Program-made: the position numbers and the translations under genes
Origin: Bolinopsis microptera
Lineage: Eukaryota; Ctenophora; Tentaculata; Lobata; Bolinopsidae
DNA: 64,000 nucleotides
Assembly: GCF_026151205.1 (NCBI RefSeq)
Contig: NC_087081.1
Coordinates: 10,543,113-10,607,112 of the forward strand
Reading direction: 5' to 3'
The notes under the pieces: generated by a model
Database searches by the model: none
What the model was told of the DNA's origin: nothing
The model's input: the letters and a program-made list of their open reading frames with translations, nothing else
Shown: in pieces, positions 12,401 through 22,215 of the stretch
How positions within the stretch are numbered: position 1 is the stretch's first letter
Layout: every line of letters starts with the position of its first letter

Positions 12401-15400
12401 CCCTGGTGAAGTGAAGCTCTCCAAGAAATTCTTTGCTCCACCTGAAAAACTGGTAGGTTGTTTTCTGACTACTCTACGGTTAATCCCAAACTACAACTAA
12501 AATTAACGGCACTAGTAGATTTGATATAAGTCCGGGAGAGTAAAAAGCTATTTAACTAAGCATTTAATCTTAATCAGAATGAGCCATACTCTTTTTATAG
12601 AGTAAATTTTAATGATAAATAGCAGTTTAATACTCTTAAAATGATAACCGTACTCTATCTAGGTACCCAACATCAAACAGTATATCCCTGAAAAGTTCGA
12701 TTTTAACCCGCATCGAGTACCAGTAGCAGTGGAAATGGAGATAGACCACCCGACTGTGAAAGCTAGACACATCGTGGTGAGAATCTTAATTTTCTCAATC
12801 TTCTGTTTACATTTCAGTTGTCACAAATCCATGTGATATTTTCAGGATTTTATATCAATTATCAACTCCAGAGCGGTTGAAGTGTAGGCCTTAAGGGTCC
12901 AAACTGAAAGTGTCCCTGAAATGTAATTCCAAATACCTCTGTCACTTGTCAGTAACCCTTTCTGGTAATATTGTTGCTGGTCTGGAGTCTTGTGTATCTT
13001 CTTTATCTGATAAATGTTTTTTACAGGCGGCTGAAACGGCACTTACGAAAATCAGCAAGAGAAAGTTTACAAGGAAGACGCCAAAGAGTAGGAAGAAGTC
13101 AGTTTCTGATGAAGAAGACGATCCTACACAGGTGATTGGAATTTACAGAATGAAACAAACTTTAAAGAGGAATTTAGCGCTATCGTGCGGGAACGGCGGG
13201 AAGGGATATAAGGACAACTAGAGGGGTATCTGGTATTGATCAATAATGTTTTAATTATTGATTACTCTGATTATAAACCAACTATTTGATTATCTGGTAA
13301 CAAATATAAAACTACAGGTAGCAGCAGACGACTGGATTGATGATCTGACTCAAGAGGGAGATGATGAAGATGTGGAGATGAAAGATATCGAAGGAGATAA
13401 AACCCCAGACAAAGCAGAGAAAACCACAGAGGAGGAAGAAGAACAACCTGATTTGGAAGAGGAAAAGAAAGATGATGAGACATTCGAAACAGCAGGAGAT
13501 GTAGCCGAACTCACCTCGCCGGAAGTGGCTAAGAAAAATGATGACAAACCCAAACTTACTAAAACCGGAAAAACATTTAAACCGAAAGCTAAGGCACCTA
13601 AGCCTGAAAAAGCTGTTAAAGCTGTTAAACCAGCAAAAGTGAAGCAGAAGAAGATAGTGTCTCCCATTAAACCAACTATAACACCAAAAACACCCAAACT
13701 TGCCATCAAGAAACAGCCCATCAAATTTTACCGAGCTGAGCTGTTCCCTGAACCAGAAATGCCTAAACCTAAACCCATCAAGGATGACGGTAAACCTCAG
13801 AAAATCCTTAGGATTAAAGTGAACAAGTCCAAAAAAGGTAACGTCAACGCTAAAGAAGTCATCAAGAAGTCCTTCAACACCATGTACGATCAGCTGATAA
13901 AGAACATGTACGACCCAATGCCATACCACAAAAGGAAATCCCCATCACCGGAACGAGCTGTAAAACTACCAGAAAAGCGTCTTACTCTGGTGAGCACAAG
14001 ACATCAGAAGAAGATCGGCCTTGACAAAGTAGATCTGGGCCAATCTCCTGTCATTCTGATGTCCAGTACTCCCGTCAGCGAGCCCACCAAGAAGAGAAGG
14101 AAGAACGACATTCGGTCGTTCCTGGACCCGAACAAGTTTAATACTCCGACCTCGAGTAAGAGAAGAGTGGAGAAAAGAAGGTACAGACTCCGAGCATGGC
14201 CTCTTCTTCCGGAGACAAAATAGTGGCAAAGAAAAGAGGAAGACCCGCCAAAGTGAAGAAATCCTCTGATTTAGACGATGAGGAAGAAGCAACTGAGGAA
14301 GAGGCTCCTACCGAAAGTGCTGAAGATGCTGGTAACAAAGAGATTCAGCCCCAAGAAACTGATGCTTCTATTGAAGAAGATTTACCGCAAATGTATGCTG
14401 CCTCTACTGAAGAAGATTCACCGCCAGAATCTGCTGTCCCTTCAAAAGATGATTTATCACAAGAGTCTGCTGCCTCTATTGAAGATGATTTACCACCTAG
14501 TCTTACCACCGTGGATGAAGTTTCCAGCCAATCCCAGGAAAGTTCAGATACGCCTGTCAGCAAAGATGTGGAGGAGGATAGAGGGCAAATAGATGAGGGA
14601 AGCAAGAAACCCTCCGAACCGACCTCTACAAGTATAACCGATGGAGCCAAAGCAGTTCCCGAGGTAATGAAAGAGCCTGTTATTGAAGAGCCTGTTATTG
14701 AAGAGGAAGTTATTGAAGAGGAAGGCTTAGTTAAACTTGTGGAAGAAAATATCGAAGAAAATGAATATGAGAAGACAGAAAACCTTTTGGATGAAAATAA
14801 GGAAGAAAATGAGGTAGAGTTGGTAACTGAAGAAGAAGAAGAAGTGGTAGAAGAAGTGATCGAAGAAGAAATAGTGGAGGAGATAATCGAGGAATCTGTA
14901 GAAGAATCACAAACCGAAGAAGAGGAAGCTACAGAAGAAGAGGCTGAAGAAGAAAATGTGGCGGAAAAACAGCCATTGAAGAAAAGACGAGGTCGGGCAA
15001 AAAAAGTGGTCATTGAAGAATTTGAAGAAGTTGAAGAGGCGGCTGTTATGCTGGTAGAAGAAACTGACGAAGAATCGGATGAAGAGGAGGAGGAGGAAGA
15101 GGAGGAGGAGGATGATGATGGACCACCACTCTTACCAGTAGGCGATGATGATGACTCTTCCTCTGACGAGGAAACAGTTACGAAGAAGAAGCCTGCTGGT
15201 CGTGGAAGGGGTGCCACTGCCAACAAGAAGAGCCATCCTGTTGCGAAGAAGAGTCACCCTGTCGCCAAAAAGAGCCAGCCTGTTGCTAAAAAGGGCAAAT
15301 TTGGCGCCAAAAAGAACAAGCCTTTCGCCAAAAAGAACCACCCAACTACGAGTCGCGTTATTTCCGAACCCGAAGAAGAATCGTCCCCTGTAGTCAGAAA

Positions 15401-16247
15401 GAAACCCAGATCTTATGGTAAGTTTTTTATTTAAAAAGGTTTGTTGGATAAGTTCATTAAATAGTTATAGTATCTTTTTCCTATTTCTCGTTTTGACGTC
15501 AAATCGAGAACATTATTCCCGGATGATCGTGATTTAGTTAATTAGGAAACTCACACGATTCCGTTCCAGCACGAGAGCCTCTCGTATCAAAGAAGAAGGT
15601 TGCGCCAAGAAATCCTGCCAAACCCCCTCCTCTGGCAAACATTGAAGCGAAAATAATCTCTGAATTCACCGAAGAAGAGCCCTCGTACGTTAGAAATCTA
15701 GTGCAGTTTTGATCTGTTTTTGGGTTCCATTTGATGGGATTTTTTCAAGATAACTTTTTGATTTGATTTAATATCCCATTTATTAACTTTTCAAATTTTA
15801 CAGGTTTGTGGAAGAAGTTGTTGAAGAGGAAGTTATCTCAGATGCTGACCGAAAACGGAAGAGAAAAGTCGAGAAGGAAAATGTCATGTGAGTATTGTCA
15901 CATTTCTAATAAACCGAACACTTTTTGTGAATTCCTTCTCTTTAGGCTTGAACAATTAAATTGAATAATTTCAACTGCTAGTAGCCGTTAGTAACCGTTA
16001 GTAACCGTTAGTAACCATGCTAGGTTGGTTAAATGCCTTGAATACAATTTGAACGCCTCATGTTTTAATCGGTCAAACTTTCGCCACTTTTTGTGCAATG
16101 AAATGAAATCATATATTTTTCAGAGAGACTACAAAAAACAAGATAAAAGTAGTTCCAACTTTACCAGTCGCAGAGGCCTCCATGGAGGAAATGGAACCGG
16201 AAATAAAGATTAAACGGAGAAGAACGCTTCGACGGATGGACACGTGA
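480..16247 (+). CDS. PDS5: PDS5-type sister chromatid cohesion regulator
   Basis: Cohesin-associated HEAT-repeat protein; the family binds the SMC/kleisin ring with WAPL and sororin and controls cohesion in the nucleus. Exons: 480-554, 849-1043, 1389-1562, 1825-1914, 2325-2493, 2668-2800, 3258-3423, 3615-3749, 4008-4169, 4669-4867, 5271-5404, 5626-5901, 6070-6193, 6341-6501, 6673-6810, 6929-7018, 7272-7408, 7619-7787, 11373-11523, 11747-11866, 12012-12144, 12332-12452, 12663-12776, 13027-13131, 13318-15417, 15570-15684, 15804-15887, 16124-16247. All junctions are GT-AG and phase-consistent. Family blocks seen: VKLFVACCAADVLRIYAPEA (exon 2), FKRYFYLLENLACVK (exon 3), ELATQNKQLWNCFLRRFNDI (exon 7), HTYYQN (exon 9), LPEYALPTLIHLLAHHP (exon 20). 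The predicted length is about 1964 aa, well above the usual 1300-1450, because exon 25 encodes a long disordered tail. ATG 480 is the first in frame; a further 5' exon cannot be excluded. Exon 25 needs one extra base near 14175. Identity is certain; the tail's role is unknown. Confidence 0.95.
1925..2055. repeat. 14-21 bp minisatellite just inside PDS5 intron 4
   Basis: Units of catctgtaccacag, alternating with a 7-bp ctacagc spacer, start about 10 bases after the exon 4 donor at 1914/1915. Seven or so copies. Each contains a cag that resembles a splice acceptor. Both strands read as repetitive open frames; neither is a gene. Confidence 0.85.
2785..3050. repeat. 43-bp minisatellite containing the PDS5 exon 6 donor site
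   Basis: Units start at 2785, 2828, 2878, 2921, 2964 and 3007. Each has gattagaggttaccag followed by gtatgtactgtgc, which is the end of exon 6 plus its 5' splice site. The second copy has a 7-bp insertion. The first copy is the functional exon end because it gives the correct phase into exon 7 and later donors would put a stop (TAA at 2813) into the message. Confidence 0.95.
7155..7256. repeat. ~100-bp near-perfect hairpin in PDS5 intron 16
   Basis: Two arms of about 47 bp (7155-7201 and 7209-7256) are reverse complements with very few mismatches around a short loop. Both arms carry cacgtg. It looks like a small foldback element (MITE), ending 15 bases before the exon 17 acceptor at 7271/7272. 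It would be transcribed as a long stem-loop in the PDS5 pre-mRNA. Confidence 0.85.
9274..9507 (+). pseudogene. Retroelement-like coding relic
   Basis: An open stretch of about 77 codons ending at TAA 9505-9507, between the arms of the foldback. It contains GWACKLQTVEFGV and later KKACMKIAEISMRAPYTIYL. This resembles the C-terminal region seen after the reverse transcriptase in some invertebrate retroelements, but I recognise the style rather than a specific family. Upstream frames are broken. Function presumed lost. Confidence 0.35.
10551..10736. mobile_element. SINE-like retroposon insertion with 10-bp target duplication
   Basis: About 176 bp present in the right arm of the foldback but absent from the left arm. 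It is flanked by an exact 10-bp direct repeat accaaagtag (10541-10550 and 10727-10736). One end is a T/A homopolymer run, as expected for a poly-A tail on the minus strand. The size, tail and target duplication fit a SINE or processed retroposon; I could not confirm RNA polymerase III promoter boxes. Confidence 0.7.
13318..15417 (+). other. PDS5 exon 25: giant low-complexity tail with AT-hook-like motifs
   Basis: A single 2.1-kb exon, residues about 1158-1858. The first part is Lys/Pro/Glu rich. After a frame break at about 14172-14180 comes an AT-hook-like KKRGRPAK near residue 1463, followed by an acidic stretch with repeats of VIEEPVIEEEVIEEE type (14680-14990). A second basic motif, KKRRGRAKK, lies near 14985, then a run of Glu/Asp, then a basic repeat of form KKSHPVA, six copies (15221-15345). 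Vertebrate PDS5 tails are also charged and carry AT-hooks, so the layout fits the family but is much enlarged. Confidence 0.85.
15979..16016. repeat. 11-bp repeat in PDS5 intron 27
   Basis: Four near-identical units of tagtaaccgt. Short, intronic. Confidence 0.8.
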
Positions 16248-16453
16248 TATTATCTAATGGGCTAATGAGATAGTCTAAATCATCGGTATTTTGATCAGCA
16301 GTGGAACCTTAAAAGGAATCAGACGTTTTGCCTGCAGCTCAAAGTTATTTCAGAACGAAGTTTTCAGCGAAGTACGAATTTCTACTCGTCCTTTTTACGT
16401 TGAATTTTTAAATATTCAAATTGGTAATTTTACATTTTAAGTATACGTATGTG

Positions 16454-16459
16454 AATAAA
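16454..16459 (+). terminator. Likely PDS5 polyadenylation signal
   Basis: AATAAA about 207 bases after the PDS5 stop codon at 16245-16247. A second candidate AATAAA lies near 16641. Confidence 0.5.
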
Positions 16460-17838
16460 ATAAGGTAATAAGATCATCTCCTTAGACCTGGTTCTTTTCT
16501 GGATTTGTTTTGAAACATTTCAACATTCTTAAAAATATTCACTAATGTTTTAGCTCATCAAGTTATTTGAATTTTGATAACGTGGTGTGTGATGTTATTT
16601 GAAACTGTCCTGCACGAAAACTATTTAACTTATATACTGCAAATAAAGTTGGTTTTCATCCATCATAACAATTTTATAATTCTCCGCACATAGCTTATTT
16701 AAGAAAAGAAAGTGAATATGTTATTTTCTCATTTTAACCTGATCTTGTAACTGTAAGTCGATGTATTTGATTTAGAGGATTGTTTAGTTTTATGTTAGGT
16801 TCGCAGTTAAATATGTCATGACCCGTTCGAAAAGTAACATTGTAATTTAAACAGTTGAAATATATTTATACTCTAAATACCACTGATATGTGTATTTTCG
16901 CCAAAATTAACGATAAAATTATAATTATAAATAGGTACTCTAAAATTGTACTCTAAATACAATTATAGTCCGTTACAGCGCGTATGTTGAATCTCAAGAG
17001 TGTAATCAGTAATAATATCATGTCAAGATGCTGAACCAGAATGAGGGTGGTGTCTAAGGTTGAAAACTCGTGAGCGCTGCCGTCGTAGTAGATGTTGTCA
17101 ATTAAACTTTTATTTGTATAACATAATGTTTTTGCGCGTTACTGGATAACATTGAGCATGTTTAGTACCGTGACTGATATATAAATATATCCATTACTTG
17201 TCGTGACCAGGAGAATTAATGTATACAGAATTTAGGTTCATACACATTAAAACAGTTCCAAGTTCGCAGTCCGAATCAACAGATCATATTAGTTGATGAT
17301 GAATGAATAATGATTGAGTCGGCATAAACGTTTGCAATAAAGTGGTTACAATTGCCCTGAAGTAAAATGATTCCTTGCTTGTATATCATGGTGAGAACCA
17401 GCACATATATCAATTAGAGAAAGAGGCCGTGAGTATGAGAGATCTGGACGAATGGAAAGTCGGATAAAGAGATATATTGCAGAGATAGGCCGTGAGTATG
17501 AGAAGAATGGTTCAGGTTTTGATATCCAGATCAGAGCAGTTAAAAGTTTAAAAACTTTTGTGCTCCTACATTTTACTAAATCGCCCGCCCAAATTTTACT
17601 TGACACCCCAGTGCGCGGCGCTCTTTTCGAGCTTCTCGCTCGTGAAAGGAGCGAGCATATTATAGTTAGCTATACCTAGCGAGCCAGGTATAACTATAGT
17701 ATAGTAATGAGTAAGCCCAAATTAAACTTCCAATCAGTAAATGGTAAAGCCGCGAGGTATTTTATACGTTGATTCGAACTACCTGATGACAAATTGTTAA
17801 AGCACTATTAGCAAGCACAAAGCAGTCATAATAAAAAT
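16460..17838. other. Intergenic, AT-rich
   Basis: No gene seen. A 16-bp phrase ggccgtgagtatgaga occurs twice (about 17424 and 17488). Two short open frames between 17346 and 17679 have no recognisable content. Confidence 0.6.
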
Positions 17839-18128
17839 GAAAGGTCGTATTCATGTTTTACTAGCCTGTCACGTGACCAAAACGGTTTTTTGCCCATAAC
17901 TCTCCAGGGAAGCATTTTTACCCTACGTCATGGGGTGATTCGGAATCAGTGTCCAAAAATACACAGATATAGATGAATTTCATACCCAAAGGGCCTTTTC
18001 ACAAGAATTTTCTTAAAATTTGTTGTCACACGTTGTATGACCCGCCGCGCACGAATGCGCGGCTCCCCCTGTATCGTAGAAACTCTACACTATAGTGAAG
18101 CGACAGTGGGGGTCACCACATGATACAA
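17839..18128 (+). repeat. Left terminal inverted repeat
   Basis: Matches 21620-21905 in reverse complement. It contains a strong local palindrome around 18037-18226, where the ccgccgcgcacgaatgcgcgg region folds back on an adjacent inverted copy. Confidence 0.85.
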
Positions 18129-19708
18129 AAAATTTGGGCGAGCGATTTAGTTGTATCACATTGCGACCCCACGGTCGTTTCACTATCGTCCTGACGATAC
18201 CTGGGGAGCCGCGCGCACGCAGCGGGTCATACGGGGGGGAAGGGGGGGCAATGGCATAAATGGAGAAAATGGAGAATTACTCATAGGTTTTTCCATTTTC
18301 TCCATAGAAATAGTCTCCATTTTATGCCATTTTATGCCATTGAAAACCTGAAACATGTAATGGAGAAAAGTGTAATGGAGAAAAGTGGTTTTCAGAAAAA
18401 CTTTGAAAAATTTTGACTTAGAAAATTTTTTATTTTTGGTCAGAGTCATTTTCAATACGTACCTCCCGTATCGAGAGCTCCCTTACCTGAGGACCCCAGG
18501 CTATTATGTTCATTAACAATAAAGATTTGGCGGAATGACAGGCTGAGCGCGGCCCAGTAAGAGCTCCCGATTCCGAGCTCGTGTTGCAAAGGGGAGGCCT
18601 GCCTTCCGAGATCGCATTACCTCGAGTCCAAAATTGTGTATCGAGGGGAAAAAATATTTTCGGCAAATAATGAACAGGGTAGCATTTGATTGACGGTGTC
18701 AATCCGTCGAGATCGTTGCTCTGCGAAGCAGAGCAACGATCGTCGACGATCGAAGCAAGAATGCTTCGATGCGAAGCAAGAATGCTAGTTCGCGCGGCGC
18801 GTCGAAGCGGCGAAGTCCTCCAAGGTAGCATGAAATGTGGAGAAAAGCGGTTTTCAGAAAAAATTTGAAAAATTTTGACCGAAAAAATATTTTCGGCTTA
18901 TAGTGAACAAGGGAGCATGAAACGTGGAGAAAAGTGTTTTTCAGAAAAACTTTGAAACATTTTGACTTAGAAAATTACCCCTCGGTACACAATTTTGGAC
19001 TCGAGGCTTCCCCCTAGCCTGGTAATGCGATCTCGGAAGGCAGGCCTCCCCTTTGCAACACGAGCTCGGAATCTGGAATCGGGAGCTCTCGATACGAGAG
19101 GTACGTATCGAGAATGACTCTGGCCGAAAATTTTCTAAATCAAAATGTTTCAAAGTTTTTCTAAAAACCACTTTTCTCCACGTTTTATGCTACCCTCTTC
19201 ATTATTAGCCGAAAATAGTTTTTTGGTTTTTCGGTTTATCGAAGTCTGCACCTACCCCTCGATACACAAATTTGGACTCGAGGCTTCCCCCTGGTAATGC
19301 GATCTCGGAAGGCAGGCCTCCCCTTTGTAGTGCGAGCTTGTTTCGACTTTCGAGGATGTAGGTCTCACTATTCAGTGCCTATTACTCTCCCCTATTACTC
19401 ACTCCTGCTGTAGCCTGTAGAAATAACTTTACACTAGGCTTGAGTAATTATGAGTTTGCCTGAAGTGTGCCTCTACTAACCTAGTATAAGCATCTAGTAG
19501 CCCACTATGAGCTTTCATAAGCTTGTTGCGCCCCTAGTAAGCGTAAATAAACGTGTTAGGATGTCCAATTTAGGTGTTAAATGGTGTTAAAGATGAAATT
19601 TCGAAGACAAAATTCATGGCAGAAAATGGAGAATTACTCATGGGTTTTTCCATTTTCTCCATAGAAAAAGTCTCCATTTTATGCCATTTTATGCCATTTT
19701 ATGCCATT

Positions 19709-19710
<2 letters not shown>

Positions 19711-19746
<36 letters not shown>
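19711..19746. repeat. Poly-C tract, 36 bp
   Basis: Uninterrupted C run. It marks the end of the second copy of the ~75-bp block, so it may mark an element boundary or an assembly-difficult site. Confidence 0.95.
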
Positions 19747-19749
<3 letters not shown>

Positions 19750-19879
19750 CATACTCATACAACGTATGACAACGATTTAGTAGGACTAGGATTTACGAGC
19801 GTACTAAATCACTTTACAGTTGACAGTCGATCTTCGAGATTGTTCTAAAAGGGCCCCCGACAGTTGTTGTTGTGAAACC

Positions 19880-19882
<3 letters not shown>

Positions 19883-19911
<29 letters not shown>
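19883..19911. repeat. Poly-T tract, 29 bp
   Basis: Uninterrupted T run. On the minus strand it is a poly-A tail lying about 400 bases downstream of the ORF1-like gene, consistent with that gene having arrived by retrotransposition. Confidence 0.9.
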
Positions 19912-19913
<2 letters not shown>

Positions 19914-20317
19914 CGGTACCCTTAAGGGATTTCAAGTCAACTTATAAAATCAAAAAATTCACACACCAAACAATATCTCACTCCCATCGGGCAGAAATTA
20001 ACCTTTAATAAATCATAGTAAGTAAATGTATAGTCTATAGAATATGCGTATGAAAACTTAGCCTAGTTAAATAAAACCTACTGGTGAGACTTCCTTCACG
20101 ATTGCTATTCAGCAATGTATGGTCCAAAAATCATCACGGGAAATTATATGAGTAACAATCCCGTTGGCCATACTTCATCAGATCTCAAAAAGTCTGCACT
20201 TCGAGTTGCTGTACCAAATTTGAAATTCAGCGAAATCACGCACTTTATTCTAAACTCTTAAACTCAGCCCAATTGCACACAAATCAACAAAGAAGATAAC
20301 AGATTAATCTGAGTTAA

Positions 20318-21183
20318 TTATCTCTTATATGCATTCACTACACTCAAAACTTTTCCGTCGTTAATATAGTGATACTTCGACGGTTCAGCAGATATTTTCT
20401 CCTTTAATTGAGCTACGAGTTTTTTATGTATTGCTTGTTCCTCTCGGTTTCTATCTGGAGCAACGAACCAGCTGTGGTAGGTTGTACAGAGGGACTTTTT
20501 CAAATGATTTGCTCTCGAGAGAGCCTCTTTCACTGATTCGTTACTATTCATAGTCACTTTGATTGGCCTCGGCCTACCATCCACCCGTTTCTTCACACCG
20601 ATACGATTAGCAGCTACAATATCAGAGTGGTTATTGTGTTGCAAAATCTTGTCCAGTACTTCATCTGCTAAATCAGCGGGGCACGTGGAGTAATCCTCCG
20701 GAACTCCGTGGACGATGAAGTTCCTGCTCCGAGCGTCGTCTTGAACAGCAGACTGTACTGCTTTCGTCACTGTCTTCAAAGTTGGAGCTTTATTGTCGCA
20801 GTTTTTCCTGGCAATTTCACTCCATGTCTTCATCTCCGTTTTAATCTCAGTTTGAACAGTCTCCTGCACAGATTTTAGCTGCTCTCTCTGCACTTTTATC
20901 AGTTCTGACTTAACATAATCGATGGTACCGGCTGCAGATTTGCATAAAACAATGTTACTGATCAGTGATTTGGTTATATATATATATATATTAAGTTCTC
21001 AATGAGTTTTGCCATCGTGTCCTTGTTACATTTCATGAGTGCTGCATGATTCAGTTCCTCAAATTTTTCAATATTGACAGCGTTCTTCGCAGTATTTGCA
21101 GTATTGACAGCTTTTAAAACTTTTTCTACTGATGAATGCAAAGCTTCCTCTTGTGTGTGTAGATCTGCTACGTTGAATTCCAT
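20318..21183 (-). pseudogene. LINE ORF1-like RNA-binding protein gene, frameshifted
   Basis: Starts at ATG 21183-21181. The first part (to about 20995) encodes an alpha-helical, coiled-coil-like region (MEFNVADLHTQEEALHSS...). A (TA)n microsatellite at about 20978-20992 then shifts the frame; the second frame is open through it to the stop at 20318. The C-terminal half has RSRNFIVHGVPEDY, then ANRIGVKK, RPRPIKVTM and a Lys-rich end. This matches the RRM plus C-terminal domain architecture of L1-type ORF1 proteins (transposase_22 family), which coat LINE RNA. About 280 codons in total, close to the normal size. The flanking poly-T at 19883 fits a retroposed origin. Alternative: a domesticated ORF1-like gene with a polymorphic repeat. 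Confidence 0.7.
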
Positions 21184-21445
21184 TATCAATTGTACAACAA
21201 ACGGGCTGTACAGCACGGTGCTGTGTTAAAATTGATAAAACAGCTGATAAGAGACGATTTAAACCGTTGCATAAGCTAGATAAAATGATTGCTACTGAAA
21301 CCAACTTAATCGCGATGTATTTTCGGACGCTGATTCCGAATCACCCCCCATGACATAGGTTTAAAATGCTCCCCTGACGATATATAGGCGAAAAACTGTC
21401 TCGATCACGTGATATGACCGTATATAAGGAAGTTAGTCTAATTTC

Positions 21446-21566
21446 TCGTTAGGGTTAGAGTTTCAGCATATGCTTTTGTTAAGGATTGGGTTAGGGTTAG
21501 GGTTGGGATCAGATAACTGATAAGAGGGTTGGGATCAGATAACTGATAAGAGGGTTAGGGTTTCGA
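21446..21566. repeat. Degenerate TTAGGG-like interstitial repeat
   Basis: Repeated gggtta and ggttggg words, including gggttagggttagggttggg, plus two copies of a 25-bp phrase with gatcagataactgataagag. It lies inside the 4.1-kb element near its right TIR. Metazoan telomere-like, but short and impure. Confidence 0.65.
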
Positions 21567-22078
21567 ATAGTCGTTCAGGACCAGCTAGAGAACGGGTTGA
21601 AAAAGTCACGTGACAGTCTTGTATCACGTGGTGACCCCACTGTCGCTTCACTATAGTAGAGTTTCTACGATACAGGGGGAGCCGCGCACTCGTGCGCGGC
21701 GGGTCATACAACGTATGACAACAAATTTTAAGAAAATTCTTGTGAAAAGGCCCTTTGGGTATGAAATTCATCTATATCTGTGTATTTTTGGACGCTGATT
21801 CCGAATCACCCCATGACGTAGGGTAAAAATGCTTCCCTGGAGAGTTATGGGCAAAAAACCGTTTTGGTCACGTGACAGGCTAGTAAAACATGAATACGAC
21901 CTTTCGTAAGAAACCACATTTATTTGACTTCAAAATTGTTCAATCTGAATACGAGCTAATTACGACGAAGGCAGAAGGGAGGTCACAACACTGCGCGCAG
22001 GAGTGGACAATGACAGTCGAGTGTAAAGTGATTAATTATCATCCTCGCATTTACCCGGGGACCCTTTACTTACTACTT

Positions 22079-22197
22079 GTCATACGTTGTATGACCCGCC
22101 GCGCACTCGTGCGCGGCTCCCCTGTATCGTAGAAACTCTACAGTGAAGTGACAGTGGGGGTCACCACGTGATACAAGGAGTAACGATGTGATACAAG
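22079..22197. repeat. Partial extra copy of the inner TIR
   Basis: About 120 bp in the same orientation as 18025-18128: gtcatacgttgtatgaccc through gggggtcaccacgtgatac. It lies about 175 bp beyond the right end of the 4.1-kb element. Confidence 0.8.
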
Positions 22198-22215
22198 GGG
22201 ACCCCAGGCTATTAT

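Larger units (their letters stand above)
17839..21905. mobile_element. 4.1-kb element with ~290-bp terminal inverted repeats
   Basis: The segment 17839-18128 reappears reverse-complemented at 21620-21905 with few differences, both ends beginning gaaaggtcgtattcatg and including gtcacgtgac. Inside are nested repeats: a second inverted copy of the inner TIR (18150-18226), three copies of a ~150-bp block (18463-18655, 18976-19125 inverted, 19253-19340), two direct copies of a ~75-bp block (18254-18335, 19623-19705), homopolymers, and a broken ORF1-like gene on the minus strand. I found no DDE transposase, so it is probably non-autonomous or composite. No convincing target-site duplication was seen. 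Confidence 0.8.

Noticed and set aside
13312-15226. Long minus-strand frames opposite PDS5 exon 25
   Set aside because: Shadows of the low-complexity sense coding sequence; composition is Ser/Phe rich with no domain and no splice support.
14196-15434. A separate gene starting at ATG 14196
   Set aside because: The codons before this ATG are open and continue the PDS5 tail, exon 26 follows in phase, and the charge pattern is continuous; a one-base discrepancy in PDS5 is simpler.
17346-17679. Overlapping short open frames on both strands
   Set aside because: No family resemblance, repeat-derived wording, no splice or start context.
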